NCBI GenBank assembly: GCA_963820375.1
Contig: CAWFZX010000022.1
Location: forward strand, 62,001-126,000
DNA length: 64,000 nt
Source of the DNA: AWTP1-13 sp963820375
GTDB taxonomy: Bacteria; Pseudomonadota; Alphaproteobacteria; Rhizobiales; Hyphomicrobiaceae
Direction: 5' to 3'
The translations under genes were made by a program, and so were the position numbers. Positions 8,551-17,077 of this stretch are shown in pieces. The notes beneath the pieces are model-generated. The model ran no database searches. It worked only from the letters and a program-made list of their open reading frames with translations, and was not told the origin of the DNA. Position 1 is the stretch's first letter, and each line of letters begins with the position of its first letter.

Positions 8551-10269
8551 TCAGCAACAGGTGCCTTGCCATCCTACCCTGCGAAGTCCTTCATTGAACA
8601 GCGCCAGATGCTCGGCGAACCGAAATGGATAGGTGGCGCGGACGTACGCGTCAGAGAAGTCCGGCTGGAGATGCAGGAGCGTCTCCAGCGCAGCCCTCGC
8701 TTCCGCTTCCCGCGCCGTGTGCCCAAGCGCGGCAACCAGCCGGTGGTGGGCACGGACATTCTCTGGCTCTCGGTGGACCGCGTCTGTCGCAGCAGCAACA
8801 GCACCTTCGACGTCGCCAAGCAGAAGGCGCGCGAGAGACAGGTCCGCTAGGATCAGAGACCGCGACTGGTACTGTGGATCCAGGTGCAAAACGGTCTCCA
8901 GGGCCGGCAATGCTTGCGTTGCGCGCCCGGCAAAGACGGCGACGCACCCCAGGAACTGGTACGCGATTACAGCCGAGGGATTGAGCGCAATTGCCCGCTC
9001 CACCTCTTCCAGAGCTCTGTCGTAGTTGCGGCTGGTCCAGAGAACGGCGATACCAAGCAGCGCGTGAGACAGCCAGTCATCGTCGTCGAGCTCGACCGCA
9101 CGGCGCGCTGCTTGCAGTGTCGCTGTGAGGGCGCGCGGCGGATCTTTTGTCCAGTCCGCCAGGGCGTCATGGAAGTGCGACAGCGCCAGCAGCGAATGCG
9201 CATAGGACGACGCAGGGTCAAGCTCGATCGCCTTGTGGAGCAGGTCGCGGGCCTCGGCGGCATCCGCCCCAGCGAATGTGTGGAGGTGCGACAACGCTCC
9301 ATAGAGGCATGAAAGGGCGCGCTGCGTGTAGTCCCAGCTGTCGAGATTCTGCGGATGCTTACGCAACGCGCGATGGAGTTCTCGCCGGCTGAGCTGCGGC
9401 TCAATGCTTTGGACGATGCAAGCCGTAATCTCATCCTGCACGGCAAACATGTTACCGAGATCACGATCATACCGGCGCGCCCAAATCTGCGTCCGCGAGC
9501 TCGTGTCGACTAGTTGAACGCAGATTCGGATCTTGCTGCCCGCGCGGCGCACGCTGCCTTGCAAGAAATAGCGTGCCCCAAGCTCCCGCGCTGCCGCCAC
9601 AGGGTCACCGTGCTTCTCCTTACTGAGCGACGTCGAGTTGCGGGCTATGACGGGAAATCTTCGCCAGCATGACAGCGCTGTAGTGATGTCCTGGGTTATC
9701 CCATCTGCGAAGTGGGCACGGTCGACAATCTCGCTGAGGTCCTCGAACGGGAAGACGGCAATTGCCGGTTGGGTCCAAAGCGCGTCAAGATCGAGATCGC
9801 CCGCTGCTGCGCGGGCCACCTTTGACGTATGCTCTGGCGCGCCTTCGGACTCGGCAGTGATTTTGGCCGCTAGCTTGGATACTCGAGCGATGAACCGATA
9901 GCCGCGGCGATGCCGCGTTTCGATGAAGCGTGGCTTCTTGGCATCATCCGCAAGAGCCTTGCGCAACTCCTGGATGCATGAGGTGAGCGCGTCATCACTG
10001 ACGACGGTGCCGTTCCACACCGAGGCGAACAGCTCTTCCTTGCGGACCGGCTGTCCGGCATGCGTCACCAACGCCTTGAGCACGGCACAAGCCTTCGGCG
10101 TGAGCTTGACCTCCCGCTTCCCGGACCACAGGCGCCCGGTTTCGAGATCGAACCGATAGCGACCGAAGCTAACGCTTTGCTCCACCGGACTCTTCCAGCC
10201 CTCGTCGGTACCACCACAATCCCGGAGATATCCCGGCGGCCTCCCAGGACTCCATTCAATGCGCATCAT
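8551..10269 (-). CDS. Winged-helix regulator with TolB-like and TPR domains
   Basis: A 572-residue protein from the ATG at 10269 (a second ATG directly follows). Residues ~35-128 form an OmpR/CadC-type winged helix (LTPKACAVLKALVTHAG, then RRGYRFIARV). Residues ~185-300 resemble the TolB-like adenylate-cyclase-associated domain (AIAVFPFEDLS, ADGITQDITTALS, RYFLQGSVRR, IWARRYDRDL). The rest is a string of TPR-like helices to about residue 560. Unlike CadC it has no hydrophobic transmembrane segment between wHTH and sensor part, so it should be soluble. This architecture is common in rhizobia; the ligand is unknown. Its start lies 38 bases from the divergent start of a broken SBP56 gene, so it may once have controlled that gene or still controls the intact SBP56 unit downstream. 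No phosphoacceptor domain is present. Confidence 0.85.
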   Translation of the reverse strand: MMRIEWSPGRPPGYLRDCGGTDEGWKSPVEQSVSFGRYRFDLETGRLWSGKREVKLTPKACAVLKALVTHAGQPVRKEELFASVWNGTVVSDDALTSCIQELRKALADDAKKPRFIETRHRRGYRFIARVSKLAAKITAESEGAPEHTSKVARAAAGDLDLDALWTQPAIAVFPFEDLSEIVDRAHFADGITQDITTALSCWRRFPVIARNSTSLSKEKHGDPVAAARELGARYFLQGSVRRAGSKIRICVQLVDTSSRTQIWARRYDRDLGNMFAVQDEITACIVQSIEPQLSRRELHRALRKHPQNLDSWDYTQRALSCLYGALSHLHTFAGADAAEARDLLHKAIELDPASSYAHSLLALSHFHDALADWTKDPPRALTATLQAARRAVELDDDDWLSHALLGIAVLWTSRNYDRALEEVERAIALNPSAVIAYQFLGCVAVFAGRATQALPALETVLHLDPQYQSRSLILADLSLARLLLGDVEGAVAAATDAVHREPENVRAHHRLVAALGHTAREAEARAALETLLHLQPDFSDAYVRATYPFRFAEHLALFNEGLRRVGWQGTCC

Positions 10270-10307
10270 ACTCTCTGCGAGAGAACGACGGGAGAGGAGA
10301 ATACATC
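10270..10307. promoter_or_regulatory. Short divergent control region
   Basis: Only 38 bases separate the regulator start (minus strand, 10269) from the GTG of the SBP56 remnant (plus strand, 10308). GGGAGAGGAGAAT at about 10290-10302 is a strong ribosome binding site for the plus-strand start. Such tight divergence suggests overlapping promoters. Confidence 0.4.
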
Positions 10308-10470
10308 GTGGCAACCTGGACGCCCGATCCGAGCTTCTATCCCTCCCCCGCATGGCCATGCGGGGGAACCGCTCCCAGCGGTGCTCTGCCTTCGTCTCCA
10401 GCGTTCTCCGAAACCAGGTTCCGGTTCGGCTTTCTTAATTTCGAGGATGATGCCGATGCGGCGTCCAGAT
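10308..10470 (+). pseudogene. SBP56 (selenium-binding protein) 5' remnant
   Basis: A GTG at 10308 with a strong upstream GGAGAGGAG opens ATWTPDPSFYPSP, the canonical N-terminus of SBP56-family proteins. Bases 10316-10345 are identical to 11713-11742, the start of the intact SBP56 gene 1.4 kb downstream. One base is then missing relative to the intact copy. The match ends at 10360 inside a perfect 22-base palindrome, and an unrelated frame runs to a stop at 10470. It is the head of a lost paralogue or of a duplication, and it cannot encode a functional protein. Confidence 0.8.
10345..10366. repeat. Perfect 22-base palindrome
   Basis: Five C, G, CATGGCCATG, C, five G: a perfect palindrome with no spacer, inside the SBP56 remnant exactly where similarity to the intact gene stops (10360). 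In the intact gene the left half (CCCCGCATGGCCATG, 11744-11758) is coding and is followed by unrelated bases. The right half may therefore have arisen during the break. Confidence 0.6.
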
Positions 10471-10539
10471 GACTGCTGTCACCACGATCGTCTTCGACAA
10501 CGGGAAGCGACTGAGTTACCCGCATCAGAGGGGCATCCG

Positions 10540-11454
10540 GTGTCAGCATGCGACGGCAATGGGCTAGCCATTGCCACTCCGCAGCCACTCGATCGGGTCG
10601 TGCTGGTCCCCTGCTCGGCAAGCTCCGCACGGCAATGGAAGGCACTCGCGGAGCAGTTGCCCGGCCTCCACCCCCTGCCGCTCGATCTTTGGGGCCACGG
10701 CAATCAAGGCCGCTGGCACGGTGCCGGCCCGTTGAGCCTTGCCGAGGAGGCGGCAGCCATCCACGAAGCATGCCCGGACGGCATGTCTTTGCATCTTATC
10801 GGTCATTCCTACGGTGGTGGCGTCGCGCTCAGGTTCGCCCTGAGCCACCCCCAACGCTTGCGTTCGCTCACGCTCATCGAGCCCAGCTCATTTCACATCC
10901 TGAAGCGTGCTCAGGGAGCTGATGCGCATCTACTCAACGAAATCCGAGCCGTCGCGGCGGCCGTCAATCATGGCGTCATCTGCGGCGACTACGCCAGCGG
11001 CATGCAGACCTTCATCGACTATTGGGGCGGAGCGGGCAGCTGGGAGAGCGTGTCCGACGATAAGAAGGCGCAGTTTGCGCAGCTCGCCGTGCACGTGGGG
11101 CATCACTTCTGGAGCCTAATTGAAGAGAAGACGCCGCTGGAAGCCTACGCTGCGATCGATGTGCCGACGCTGATTTTGTGCGGCACGCGCTCGCCGGCTC
11201 CATCGCGTGCCATAACCCGGCTCCTCGCCGAAACATTGCCTCGCGCCCGGCATCGCACGATCCGAAATGCGGGCCACATGTCGCCGATCACACACCCGGC
11301 GGAAGTGAACGCGCTCGTCTTGGAGCATCTGCTGATGAACGGCAGCCCGGCTGACGGCATGCAACGTCGCATTGATGTGGTTCACAGCGCCCGACGCTGC
11401 GGAAGCTGCGACGACGGGGACCAACAAGCAGAAGCTGCCGCGTGTCGTCCGTGA
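10540..11454 (+). CDS. Alpha/beta hydrolase
   Basis: A cytoplasmic alpha/beta hydrolase of about 304 residues. I chose the GTG at 10540 because GAGGGG lies six bases upstream and the frame further upstream overlaps the SBP56 remnant and the regulator. RVVLVPCSASSARQW supplies the oxyanion loop, though the usual HG is replaced by PC. The nucleophile elbow is GHSYGG (Ser, near residue 92), and the base His is in NAGHMSPITHP near the C-terminus. The acid residue should lie after PTLILCGTRSP but no clear Asp follows, so the triad may be atypical. The reaction is unknown. It lies between a broken and an intact SBP56 gene on the same strand and may belong to the same methyl-sulfur or metal-related unit. 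Confidence 0.72.
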   Translation: MSACDGNGLAIATPQPLDRVVLVPCSASSARQWKALAEQLPGLHPLPLDLWGHGNQGRWHGAGPLSLAEEAAAIHEACPDGMSLHLIGHSYGGGVALRFALSHPQRLRSLTLIEPSSFHILKRAQGADAHLLNEIRAVAAAVNHGVICGDYASGMQTFIDYWGGAGSWESVSDDKKAQFAQLAVHVGHHFWSLIEEKTPLEAYAAIDVPTLILCGTRSPAPSRAITRLLAETLPRARHRTIRNAGHMSPITHPAEVNALVLEHLLMNGSPADGMQRRIDVVHSARRCGSCDDGDQQAEAAACRP

Positions 11455-11704
11455 TCATCGCGGTGAGCCATCGGTTCTGGGTCGCCCAAGACTACGGCAA
11501 ATATGGTCCATGCCACAGACCGCGGCGCTGCATAGTTCGAGACCACCGCACGTCCACCGGGGGCAAATAAGGCTGAGGGTGGCCCCGCACACATCGCAAG
11601 GACAGGCCCCAGTCTGCGCACCGCTCGGCCCAACTGGAGGAGAGTGACCTAGCAACTCTACCGTCGTCGTTGGAAGTCCGCCACAAACCACAGGAGTACG
11701 CACC

Positions 11705-13099
11705 ATGCCGATCTGGACGCCCGATCCGAGCTTCTATCCCTCGCCCCGCATGGCCATGAAGGCGAAGTCCGAGACGCTGGCTTATGTGGCGGCCTTCGAT
11801 CCGGACCGTAAGACGCCGGACGCCATCGCCGTCGTCGATGTCGATCCGAAGTCTAAGACCTATTCGCAGATCATCGGCACGACCGCTATGCCGAACGCCG
11901 GCGACGAATTGCATCACTTTGGTTGGAACGCGTGCTCATCCTGCCTCTGCCCCAACGCATCGCACGCCCACATGGAGCGTCGCTATCTCGTGGTGCCGGG
12001 CCTCAGGTCCTCGCGCATCCACATCCTCGACACCAAGCCTGATCCCAAGAACCCGAAAATCGTCAAGGTGATCGAGCCCGCCGAGGTCGCCGACAAGGCT
12101 GGCTACACGCGGCCTCACACGGTGCATTGCGGACCCGAGGGCATCTACGTCGCCGCGCTCGGTAATCATGAGGGCAAGGGGCCCGGCGGCGTGTTTCTGA
12201 TGGACCACGAGACGTTCGATGTGCGCGGCCAGTGGGAAATGGATCGGGGGCCGCAGCATTTCGCCTACGACGCCTGGTGGCACCTAGGACACGACACGAT
12301 GGTCACGAGTGAATGGGGCACGCCCGACACGTTCGAGAACGGCCTGATCCCAGAGGTGCTGCTCGGCGCCAAGTATGGGCGCCGCCTGCATTTCTGGGAT
12401 CTGCACAAGCGGAAGCACCTGCAGACGATCGACTTCGGCGACAAGTACCAGCTCGTGTTCGAGCTTAGACCGGCGCACGATCCCACCAAAGCCTACGGTT
12501 TCGTCAACTGCGTGGTGAGCCTGGAGAACCTCTCGTCCTCGATCTGGACCTGGTACAAGGACGGCGACAAGTGGGCGGTGAAGAAGGTCATCGAGATCCC
12601 GGCCGAGCCAGCCGATCCGGACCTGTTGCCGCCAGTGCTGAAGGGCTTTAAGGCGGTGCCCCCGCTTTGCACCGACATCGACCTGTCGATGGACGACAAG
12701 TTCCTCTACGTTGCCTGCTGGGGCACGGGCGACCTGCAGCAGTATGACGTCTCGGATCCCTTCAAGCCCAAGCTCACCGGCAAGGTCCGGATCGGCGGCA
12801 TCGTCTCGAGAGCCACGCATCCCGGCGCCAAGAACGGCGCGCTCAGCGGCGGGCCACAAATGGTGGAGATCAGCCGCGACGGCAAGCGCGTCTACTTCAC
12901 CAACTCGCTCTACGGCGCCATCGACCCGCAGTTCTATCCCGACGGCATCGAGGGCTGGATGGTGAAGCTCGACGCCGATCTCAATGGTGGCATCGCCTTC
13001 GATCCGAAGTTTTTCGTGGCCTGGCCGGTGCCGCATCGTCCGCACCAGGTGCGTCTGGAAGGCGGTGACTGCTCGTCGGACTCCTACTGCTATCCGTAA
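11705..13099 (+). CDS. mtoX: SBP56-family protein, methanethiol oxidase type
   Basis: A 464-residue member of the selenium-binding protein 56 family, a metal-dependent beta-propeller whose bacterial members (MtoX) oxidise methanethiol to formaldehyde, H2S and H2O2. Features seen: the N-terminus WTPDPSFYPSPRMAM, ELHHFGWNACSSCLC at residues 69-82 with candidate metal/thiol ligands His70, His71, Cys77 and Cys80, RPHTVHCGPEGIY, DRGPQHFAYDAWW, and the conserved ending GGDCSSDSYCYP. There is no signal peptide, although described MtoX enzymes are reported as periplasmic, so location is uncertain. AGGAG precedes the ATG. A polytopic membrane protein follows after 25 bases, a pairing suggesting metal supply or export. 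Family membership is certain; the methanethiol oxidase activity is inferred. Confidence 0.9.
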   Translation: MPIWTPDPSFYPSPRMAMKAKSETLAYVAAFDPDRKTPDAIAVVDVDPKSKTYSQIIGTTAMPNAGDELHHFGWNACSSCLCPNASHAHMERRYLVVPGLRSSRIHILDTKPDPKNPKIVKVIEPAEVADKAGYTRPHTVHCGPEGIYVAALGNHEGKGPGGVFLMDHETFDVRGQWEMDRGPQHFAYDAWWHLGHDTMVTSEWGTPDTFENGLIPEVLLGAKYGRRLHFWDLHKRKHLQTIDFGDKYQLVFELRPAHDPTKAYGFVNCVVSLENLSSSIWTWYKDGDKWAVKKVIEIPAEPADPDLLPPVLKGFKAVPPLCTDIDLSMDDKFLYVACWGTGDLQQYDVSDPFKPKLTGKVRIGGIVSRATHPGAKNGALSGGPQMVEISRDGKRVYFTNSLYGAIDPQFYPDGIEGWMVKLDADLNGGIAFDPKFFVAWPVPHRPHQVRLEGGDCSSDSYCYP

Positions 13100-13124
13100 G
13101 CGATGCCAAAGTTTGGGTGCGATC

Positions 13125-13760
13125 ATGATCGACGCTTGGTCATGGCTGACTTTCGCGGGGCTCGGCGCCTTTCACGGGCTGAACCCCGCCATGGGCTGGC
13201 TGTTCGCAGTTGCCCTCGGCCTGCACCAGCAAAGCAGGGCAATCGTGATTAGGTCGCTCATTCCCATTGCGATCGGCCATGCTGTGTCGGTCGGACTTGT
13301 CGCCGGGTTGCTGGTCATTGCAGGCGCCCTCGTTCCTCCCCACCCCGTGCGCATTGGATCGGGCCTTCTGCTGCTCGGATGGGCCGCCTACCACTGGCGC
13401 ATCGTGCATCACCACCGTGTGCGCTTCGGCATGCAGGTTGGGCTGTGGGGACTGGCCGCCTGGTCGTTCCTCATGGCGACCGCTCACGGTGCCGGTCTCA
13501 TGCTTTGGCCAGTCCTCATGGCATCGTGCGTTTCAACCAGTTCAAATGAGGCGGCCTTCGCTGCCGCGTTCCCGACGGCCCTTGCTGCCGTTGGGCTCCA
13601 CACCATGGCGATGCTCATCACCACCGCCTTCGTTGCCGTGCTCATCTACGAATGGGTCGACCTTTCCATTCTTCGACAAGCTTGGCTGAACGTCGATTTG
13701 CTCTGGGTGTTGACGCTTCTTGTAACGGGTGGGCTCCTGCTTTCGGGTACGATCGCATAA
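13125..13760 (+). CDS. Polytopic membrane protein, UreH/RcnA-like
   Basis: A 211-residue integral membrane protein with about six hydrophobic segments. The first helix contains GAFHGLNPAMGW (residues ~13-24), a His-x-x-Asn-Pro pattern like the metal-handling motif in UreH/NicO/RcnA-type nickel-cobalt transporters and sulfite-exporter-like proteins; a His-rich loop (HWRIVHHHRVRF) follows helix 3 or 4. I chose the ATG at 13125, 25 bases after the SBP56 stop; the frame upstream overlaps that gene. The placement suggests co-transcription with SBP56 and a role in loading its metal or moving its product. The substrate is not determined. Confidence 0.7.
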   Translation: MIDAWSWLTFAGLGAFHGLNPAMGWLFAVALGLHQQSRAIVIRSLIPIAIGHAVSVGLVAGLLVIAGALVPPHPVRIGSGLLLLGWAAYHWRIVHHHRVRFGMQVGLWGLAAWSFLMATAHGAGLMLWPVLMASCVSTSSNEAAFAAAFPTALAAVGLHTMAMLITTAFVAVLIYEWVDLSILRQAWLNVDLLWVLTLLVTGGLLLSGTIA

Positions 13761-14227
13761 TGCGAGCAGAGCGAAACCTTTTCAGCCAATCCGCGGGTCA
13801 CGATACGACAACTTGGTCCGTTGAGGGTCAAGCTCTGCCGGCAGACGGCACGCATTCCGTCGATCGGGATGAGGATCGCCTCAAGCTCTTGCCGGCCGCG
13901 CTCGGGAAAATCGGCAGTCCCCCAACAAGCGGAACAACCCCGGTTTTTGCACCGCCACCTCGCTGCCCTCGCCGCCATGGGCGCAGTTGAACGCGGCGCT
14001 ATCGCCGCCCCGGCCCCGGACCCACCCTTTCAGGATATCGCCCATGTGCCGCTGGATCGTCGCCAGCGCCTTCACGGAGGGGCGCGGCAACGCGCATCAA
14101 GGTGAAGGGCAAGCAACTGAAATCTGACGGTCGCGGCCCTCTTGCGCAGAGCACTTGCGCATCCATGCGGCATGAACGATTTTGATCGCTCTCGCAGGAT
14201 TAGGAACCTCCAAAACGTAGGGTGTCC
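13761..14227. other. Gene-poor stretch
   Basis: About 470 bases with no gene I can support on either strand. A minus-strand frame at 13881-14090 is open but resembles nothing known to me. The region separates the SBP56 unit from the catabolic island. Confidence 0.4.
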
Positions 14228-15151
14228 ATGCCAACGAAGCCGATCCCCTCTATGCCCCATCGCGATTTGCGAGGCTACGGCGAGCACCCGCCCCATGCCG
14301 GCTGGCCTAACGGTGCGCGTGTTGCCGTATCCCTTGTCTTGAACGTCGAAGAGGGGTCCGAGCGCACAGTCAGCCGAGGCGATGATCGCAACGAGCCGGT
14401 CTACGACATGGTCGAGGACATCGTCGGCCAGCCCAATCTGACGATGGAATCGCATTTTGACTACGGCACGCGCGCCGGCTACTGGCGCATCGTGCGAGTC
14501 CTGAAGGAGCACGGCGCCACCTGCACGCTCAATGCCTGCGCGGAAGCTCTCGAGCTGTCGGCGTGGCTGGCAAAGGACGCAATCGAGCGCGGGTTTGAGG
14601 TCGCCTGCCACGGCTATCGCTGGGAATCGCATCTCAACATGAACGAGGAGCAGGAACGCGAGCGCATTGCCTGCGCCGTCGAGACCATTCGGGCGGTCAG
14701 CGGCGTCCGCCCCATCGGCTGGCATACCCGCTGCCCGCACACGCCCAACACGCGCCGCCTGCTCGTGGAGGAGGGCGGCTTCCTCTACGACAGCGACGCG
14801 TACGACGACGACCTGCCGCGCATCGTCACTCTGGCAGGCCGCAGGCATGTCGTGTTGCCCTACAGCCTGGACACCAACGACATGCGCTTCCAGCGCCCCG
14901 AGGCGGGCTTTATCCGGGCCGGCGATTTTGCCGACTACGTCTGTGACGCCTTCGATTGGTTATGGAAGGAAGGTGAGACGGCGCCCAAGATGATGACCGT
15001 AGGGCTGCATTTGCGCACCATCGGCCGCCCGGGGCGGATTGCTGGGCTTGATCGCGTGCTGCGGCATATGAACAAGGCTGGAAAGGCCTGGTTCGCGCGC
15101 CGCGACGAGATCGCGCGGCACTGGCTCGAGCACCACGGAAAGACCGGCTGA
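14228..15151 (+). CDS. PuuE-type polysaccharide-deacetylase-fold hydrolase, allantoinase-like
   Basis: A 307-residue protein of the polysaccharide-deacetylase fold, in the branch containing PuuE allantoinases, which open the hydantoin ring of allantoin. Typical marks are VAVSLVLNVEEGSE near residues 31-44, CHGYRWESH (~123-131), GWHTRCPHTPNTRRLL and GFLYDSDAYDDDLP, and the C-terminal LHLRTIGRPGRI. No signal peptide, so cytoplasmic. ATG 14228 was preferred over GTG 14222. It converges on dctM with only 12 bases between stops, so it is not co-transcribed with the TRAP genes. Next to HyuA/HyuB and an amidase, a cyclic ureide or related amide is a reasonable substrate. No uricase or allantoicase gene is near, which argues against ordinary purine breakdown. 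Confidence 0.82.
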   Translation: MPTKPIPSMPHRDLRGYGEHPPHAGWPNGARVAVSLVLNVEEGSERTVSRGDDRNEPVYDMVEDIVGQPNLTMESHFDYGTRAGYWRIVRVLKEHGATCTLNACAEALELSAWLAKDAIERGFEVACHGYRWESHLNMNEEQERERIACAVETIRAVSGVRPIGWHTRCPHTPNTRRLLVEEGGFLYDSDAYDDDLPRIVTLAGRRHVVLPYSLDTNDMRFQRPEAGFIRAGDFADYVCDAFDWLWKEGETAPKMMTVGLHLRTIGRPGRIAGLDRVLRHMNKAGKAWFARRDEIARHWLEHHGKTG

Positions 15152-15163
15152 ATCTTGCCGACG

Positions 15164-16471
15164 CTACTTTGCCGAAAGCATCTGGTTGGGCAGATACGTG
15201 ACGATCTGAGGGAAGATCGTGATCAGGACCACGGCGAGTATCATGATTAGGAAGAACGGGAAGGCCGCCTGCGCAACGTAGAAGATGTTCTTCCCCGTCA
15301 TGCCTTGTAGGACGAACAGGTTGAAACCCACCGGTGGGGTGATCTGCGCCATCTCGACCACCAGAACAATAAAGATCCCGTACCAGACCACGTCGACACC
15401 CGCCTGAATGATCAGCGGCTGGATGACCGAGGTGGTGAGCACGACCATCGATATGCCGTCCAAGAAGCAACCCAGGATGATGTAAAGGATCAGCAGGGCA
15501 AGCAGCAGCGTGTAGACCGACAAGTGCATCGACGCGATCCACCCGGCAACCTGTCGCGGCAAGCCCGTAAAGCCCATGGCGACGGCAAGAAACGCCGCTC
15601 CTGCCAGAATCAGCGTGATCATACAGGAAGTGCGCATTGCACCCATCACGCTGTCGGCAAAGTTCTTCCAGGCGAAGTTGCCCGTTGCAATGGCGATTCC
15701 GAGCGATCCGAGCACTCCGACGGCCGCGGCCTCTGTCGGTGTGGCATAGCCCGCGTAGATCGAGCCGATGACCGCAATGATCAGGAGCACTACCGGGATC
15801 AGTCGACGCGAATTGTAGATCTTCTCGGAGAAAGTCATTTGGATGTCGGCTGGCGGAACCTTGGTCGGATTCAGCCATGCCCAAAAGATGATGTAGCCCA
15901 TGAATAGGCCCATCAGCATGATGCCAGGGAGCACGCCGGCTATGAACAGGCGGGCGATCGACACCTCCGCCACCAACCCGTAGACGATCATCATGATCGA
16001 AGGCGGTATCAACAGCCCAAGCGTACCAGACCCCGCAAGGCTGCCGATTGACATCCGCTCGTCGTAGCCGCGCCGCATCAGCTCCGGCATCGACATCTTG
16101 CCGATGGTAACGCATGTCGCTGCTGAGGATCCCGATACCGCTGCAAAGATTCCACATCCGACGACGTTGACATGGAGGAGGCGTCCAGGAAGGCGCACGA
16201 GCCACGGCGCCAGGCCGCTGAACATGTCCTCGGACAGGCGCGTGCGAAAAAGAATCTCAGCCATCCAGATGAACAACGGCAGTGAGGTCAGCGCCCAGCT
16301 GTTGTTGGAGCTAAACACTGCCGTCGCCATGACCTTGCCAATGGGCGCAGACGAAAACAGCATCATGCCGATGGCGCCGACACCGATCAGCGACAGGGCG
16401 ATCCAAACGCCGGATCCGAGCAGTAGGAAGAGGCTGAACAGCAGGATCAAAGAGAGAACTTCAGGGGTCAT
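15164..16471 (-). CDS. dctM: TRAP transporter large permease (DctM)
   Basis: A 435-residue membrane protein with about twelve hydrophobic segments and family motifs of TRAP large subunits: MPELMRRGYDERMSIGSLAGSGTLGLLIPPS, read here as MPELMRRGY, then GTLGLLIPPSI, and further on ATPTEAAAVGVLG and ITPPVGFNLFVLQG. It is the sodium- or proton-driven translocation channel of a binding-protein-dependent importer for organic acids or similar small solutes. It follows dctQ by 30 bases in the order dctP-dctQ-dctM. The substrate is unknown; the neighbouring island makes a cyclic amide, carbamoyl acid or amino acid plausible. Confidence 0.93.
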   Translation of the reverse strand: MTPEVLSLILLFSLFLLLGSGVWIALSLIGVGAIGMMLFSSAPIGKVMATAVFSSNNSWALTSLPLFIWMAEILFRTRLSEDMFSGLAPWLVRLPGRLLHVNVVGCGIFAAVSGSSAATCVTIGKMSMPELMRRGYDERMSIGSLAGSGTLGLLIPPSIMMIVYGLVAEVSIARLFIAGVLPGIMLMGLFMGYIIFWAWLNPTKVPPADIQMTFSEKIYNSRRLIPVVLLIIAVIGSIYAGYATPTEAAAVGVLGSLGIAIATGNFAWKNFADSVMGAMRTSCMITLILAGAAFLAVAMGFTGLPRQVAGWIASMHLSVYTLLLALLILYIILGCFLDGISMVVLTTSVIQPLIIQAGVDVVWYGIFIVLVVEMAQITPPVGFNLFVLQGMTGKNIFYVAQAAFPFFLIMILAVVLITIFPQIVTYLPNQMLSAK

Positions 16472-16501
16472 TCTTTTGCTTACCGCCGGGCAAAGGAGGG
16501 C

Positions 16502-17017
16502 TCAACCTTCTGACTGCAGGTCCATCTCTGCGTCTCGATAGCTCGGTTTTCCATGGCGCAACACTGCGATGAAGTCGTCGATGAAGGCGATGGTCAGGGC
16601 CAACAGCCCTAGCGCCGCACCGCCCTGTGGGATCCACATGAGGATCGGCAGCTGGCCAATGGCGCGGTCGCCGTAAACGAACGACTCCCATGCCATGTCG
16701 ATCGTAAAGTAGGTGAGGAAGCCCACAAGGCCGGCGCCGAAGCCGAGGCACCACAGCTCGGCGAGCCGCCGCAGCGAGTGCGGCAGGTAGAGCAGCAAAA
16801 GGTTCACGCGTATGTGACCTCCTGCGCGGAGAGTGGGCGCCAGCGACAGAAAGGCCGATACGACGAGAAACAAAGCGGCGAGATCGTCCACACCTGGAAT
16901 GCCGTAACCCAGATTGCGCCCAAGTACCTGGTAGAGGATGACGCTACCTATCAGCACGAGGAAGATGCCGCCGACCACGCCACAGGCTAGATACAGGAAG
17001 TCTAGCGCCTTACGCAT
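16502..17017 (-). CDS. dctQ: TRAP transporter small permease (DctQ)
   Basis: A 171-residue four-helix membrane protein. LYQVLGRNLGYGIPGVDDLAALF (first half LYQVLGRNLGYGIPG) and AGGHIRVNLL are typical of DctQ subunits, which pair with the large permease in the inner membrane. It lies 60 bases after dctP and 30 before dctM on the minus strand. The C-terminal tail (HGKPSYRDAEMDLQSEG) is cytoplasmic and ordinary for the family. Confidence 0.9.
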   Translation of the reverse strand: MRKALDFLYLACGVVGGIFLVLIGSVILYQVLGRNLGYGIPGVDDLAALFLVVSAFLSLAPTLRAGGHIRVNLLLLYLPHSLRRLAELWCLGFGAGLVGFLTYFTIDMAWESFVYGDRAIGQLPILMWIPQGGAALGLLALTIAFIDDFIAVLRHGKPSYRDAEMDLQSEG

Positions 17018-17077
17018 GCTACCCCACGTTTGGGCACGGCCTGCGTGCTGACCGTACCGTCATTTGCCGGCGGTCGG

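Noticed and set aside
10060..10539. Upstream extension of the alpha/beta hydrolase
   Set aside because: It runs antisense through the regulator start and through the SBP56 remnant; a ribosome binding site before the GTG at 10540 fits better.
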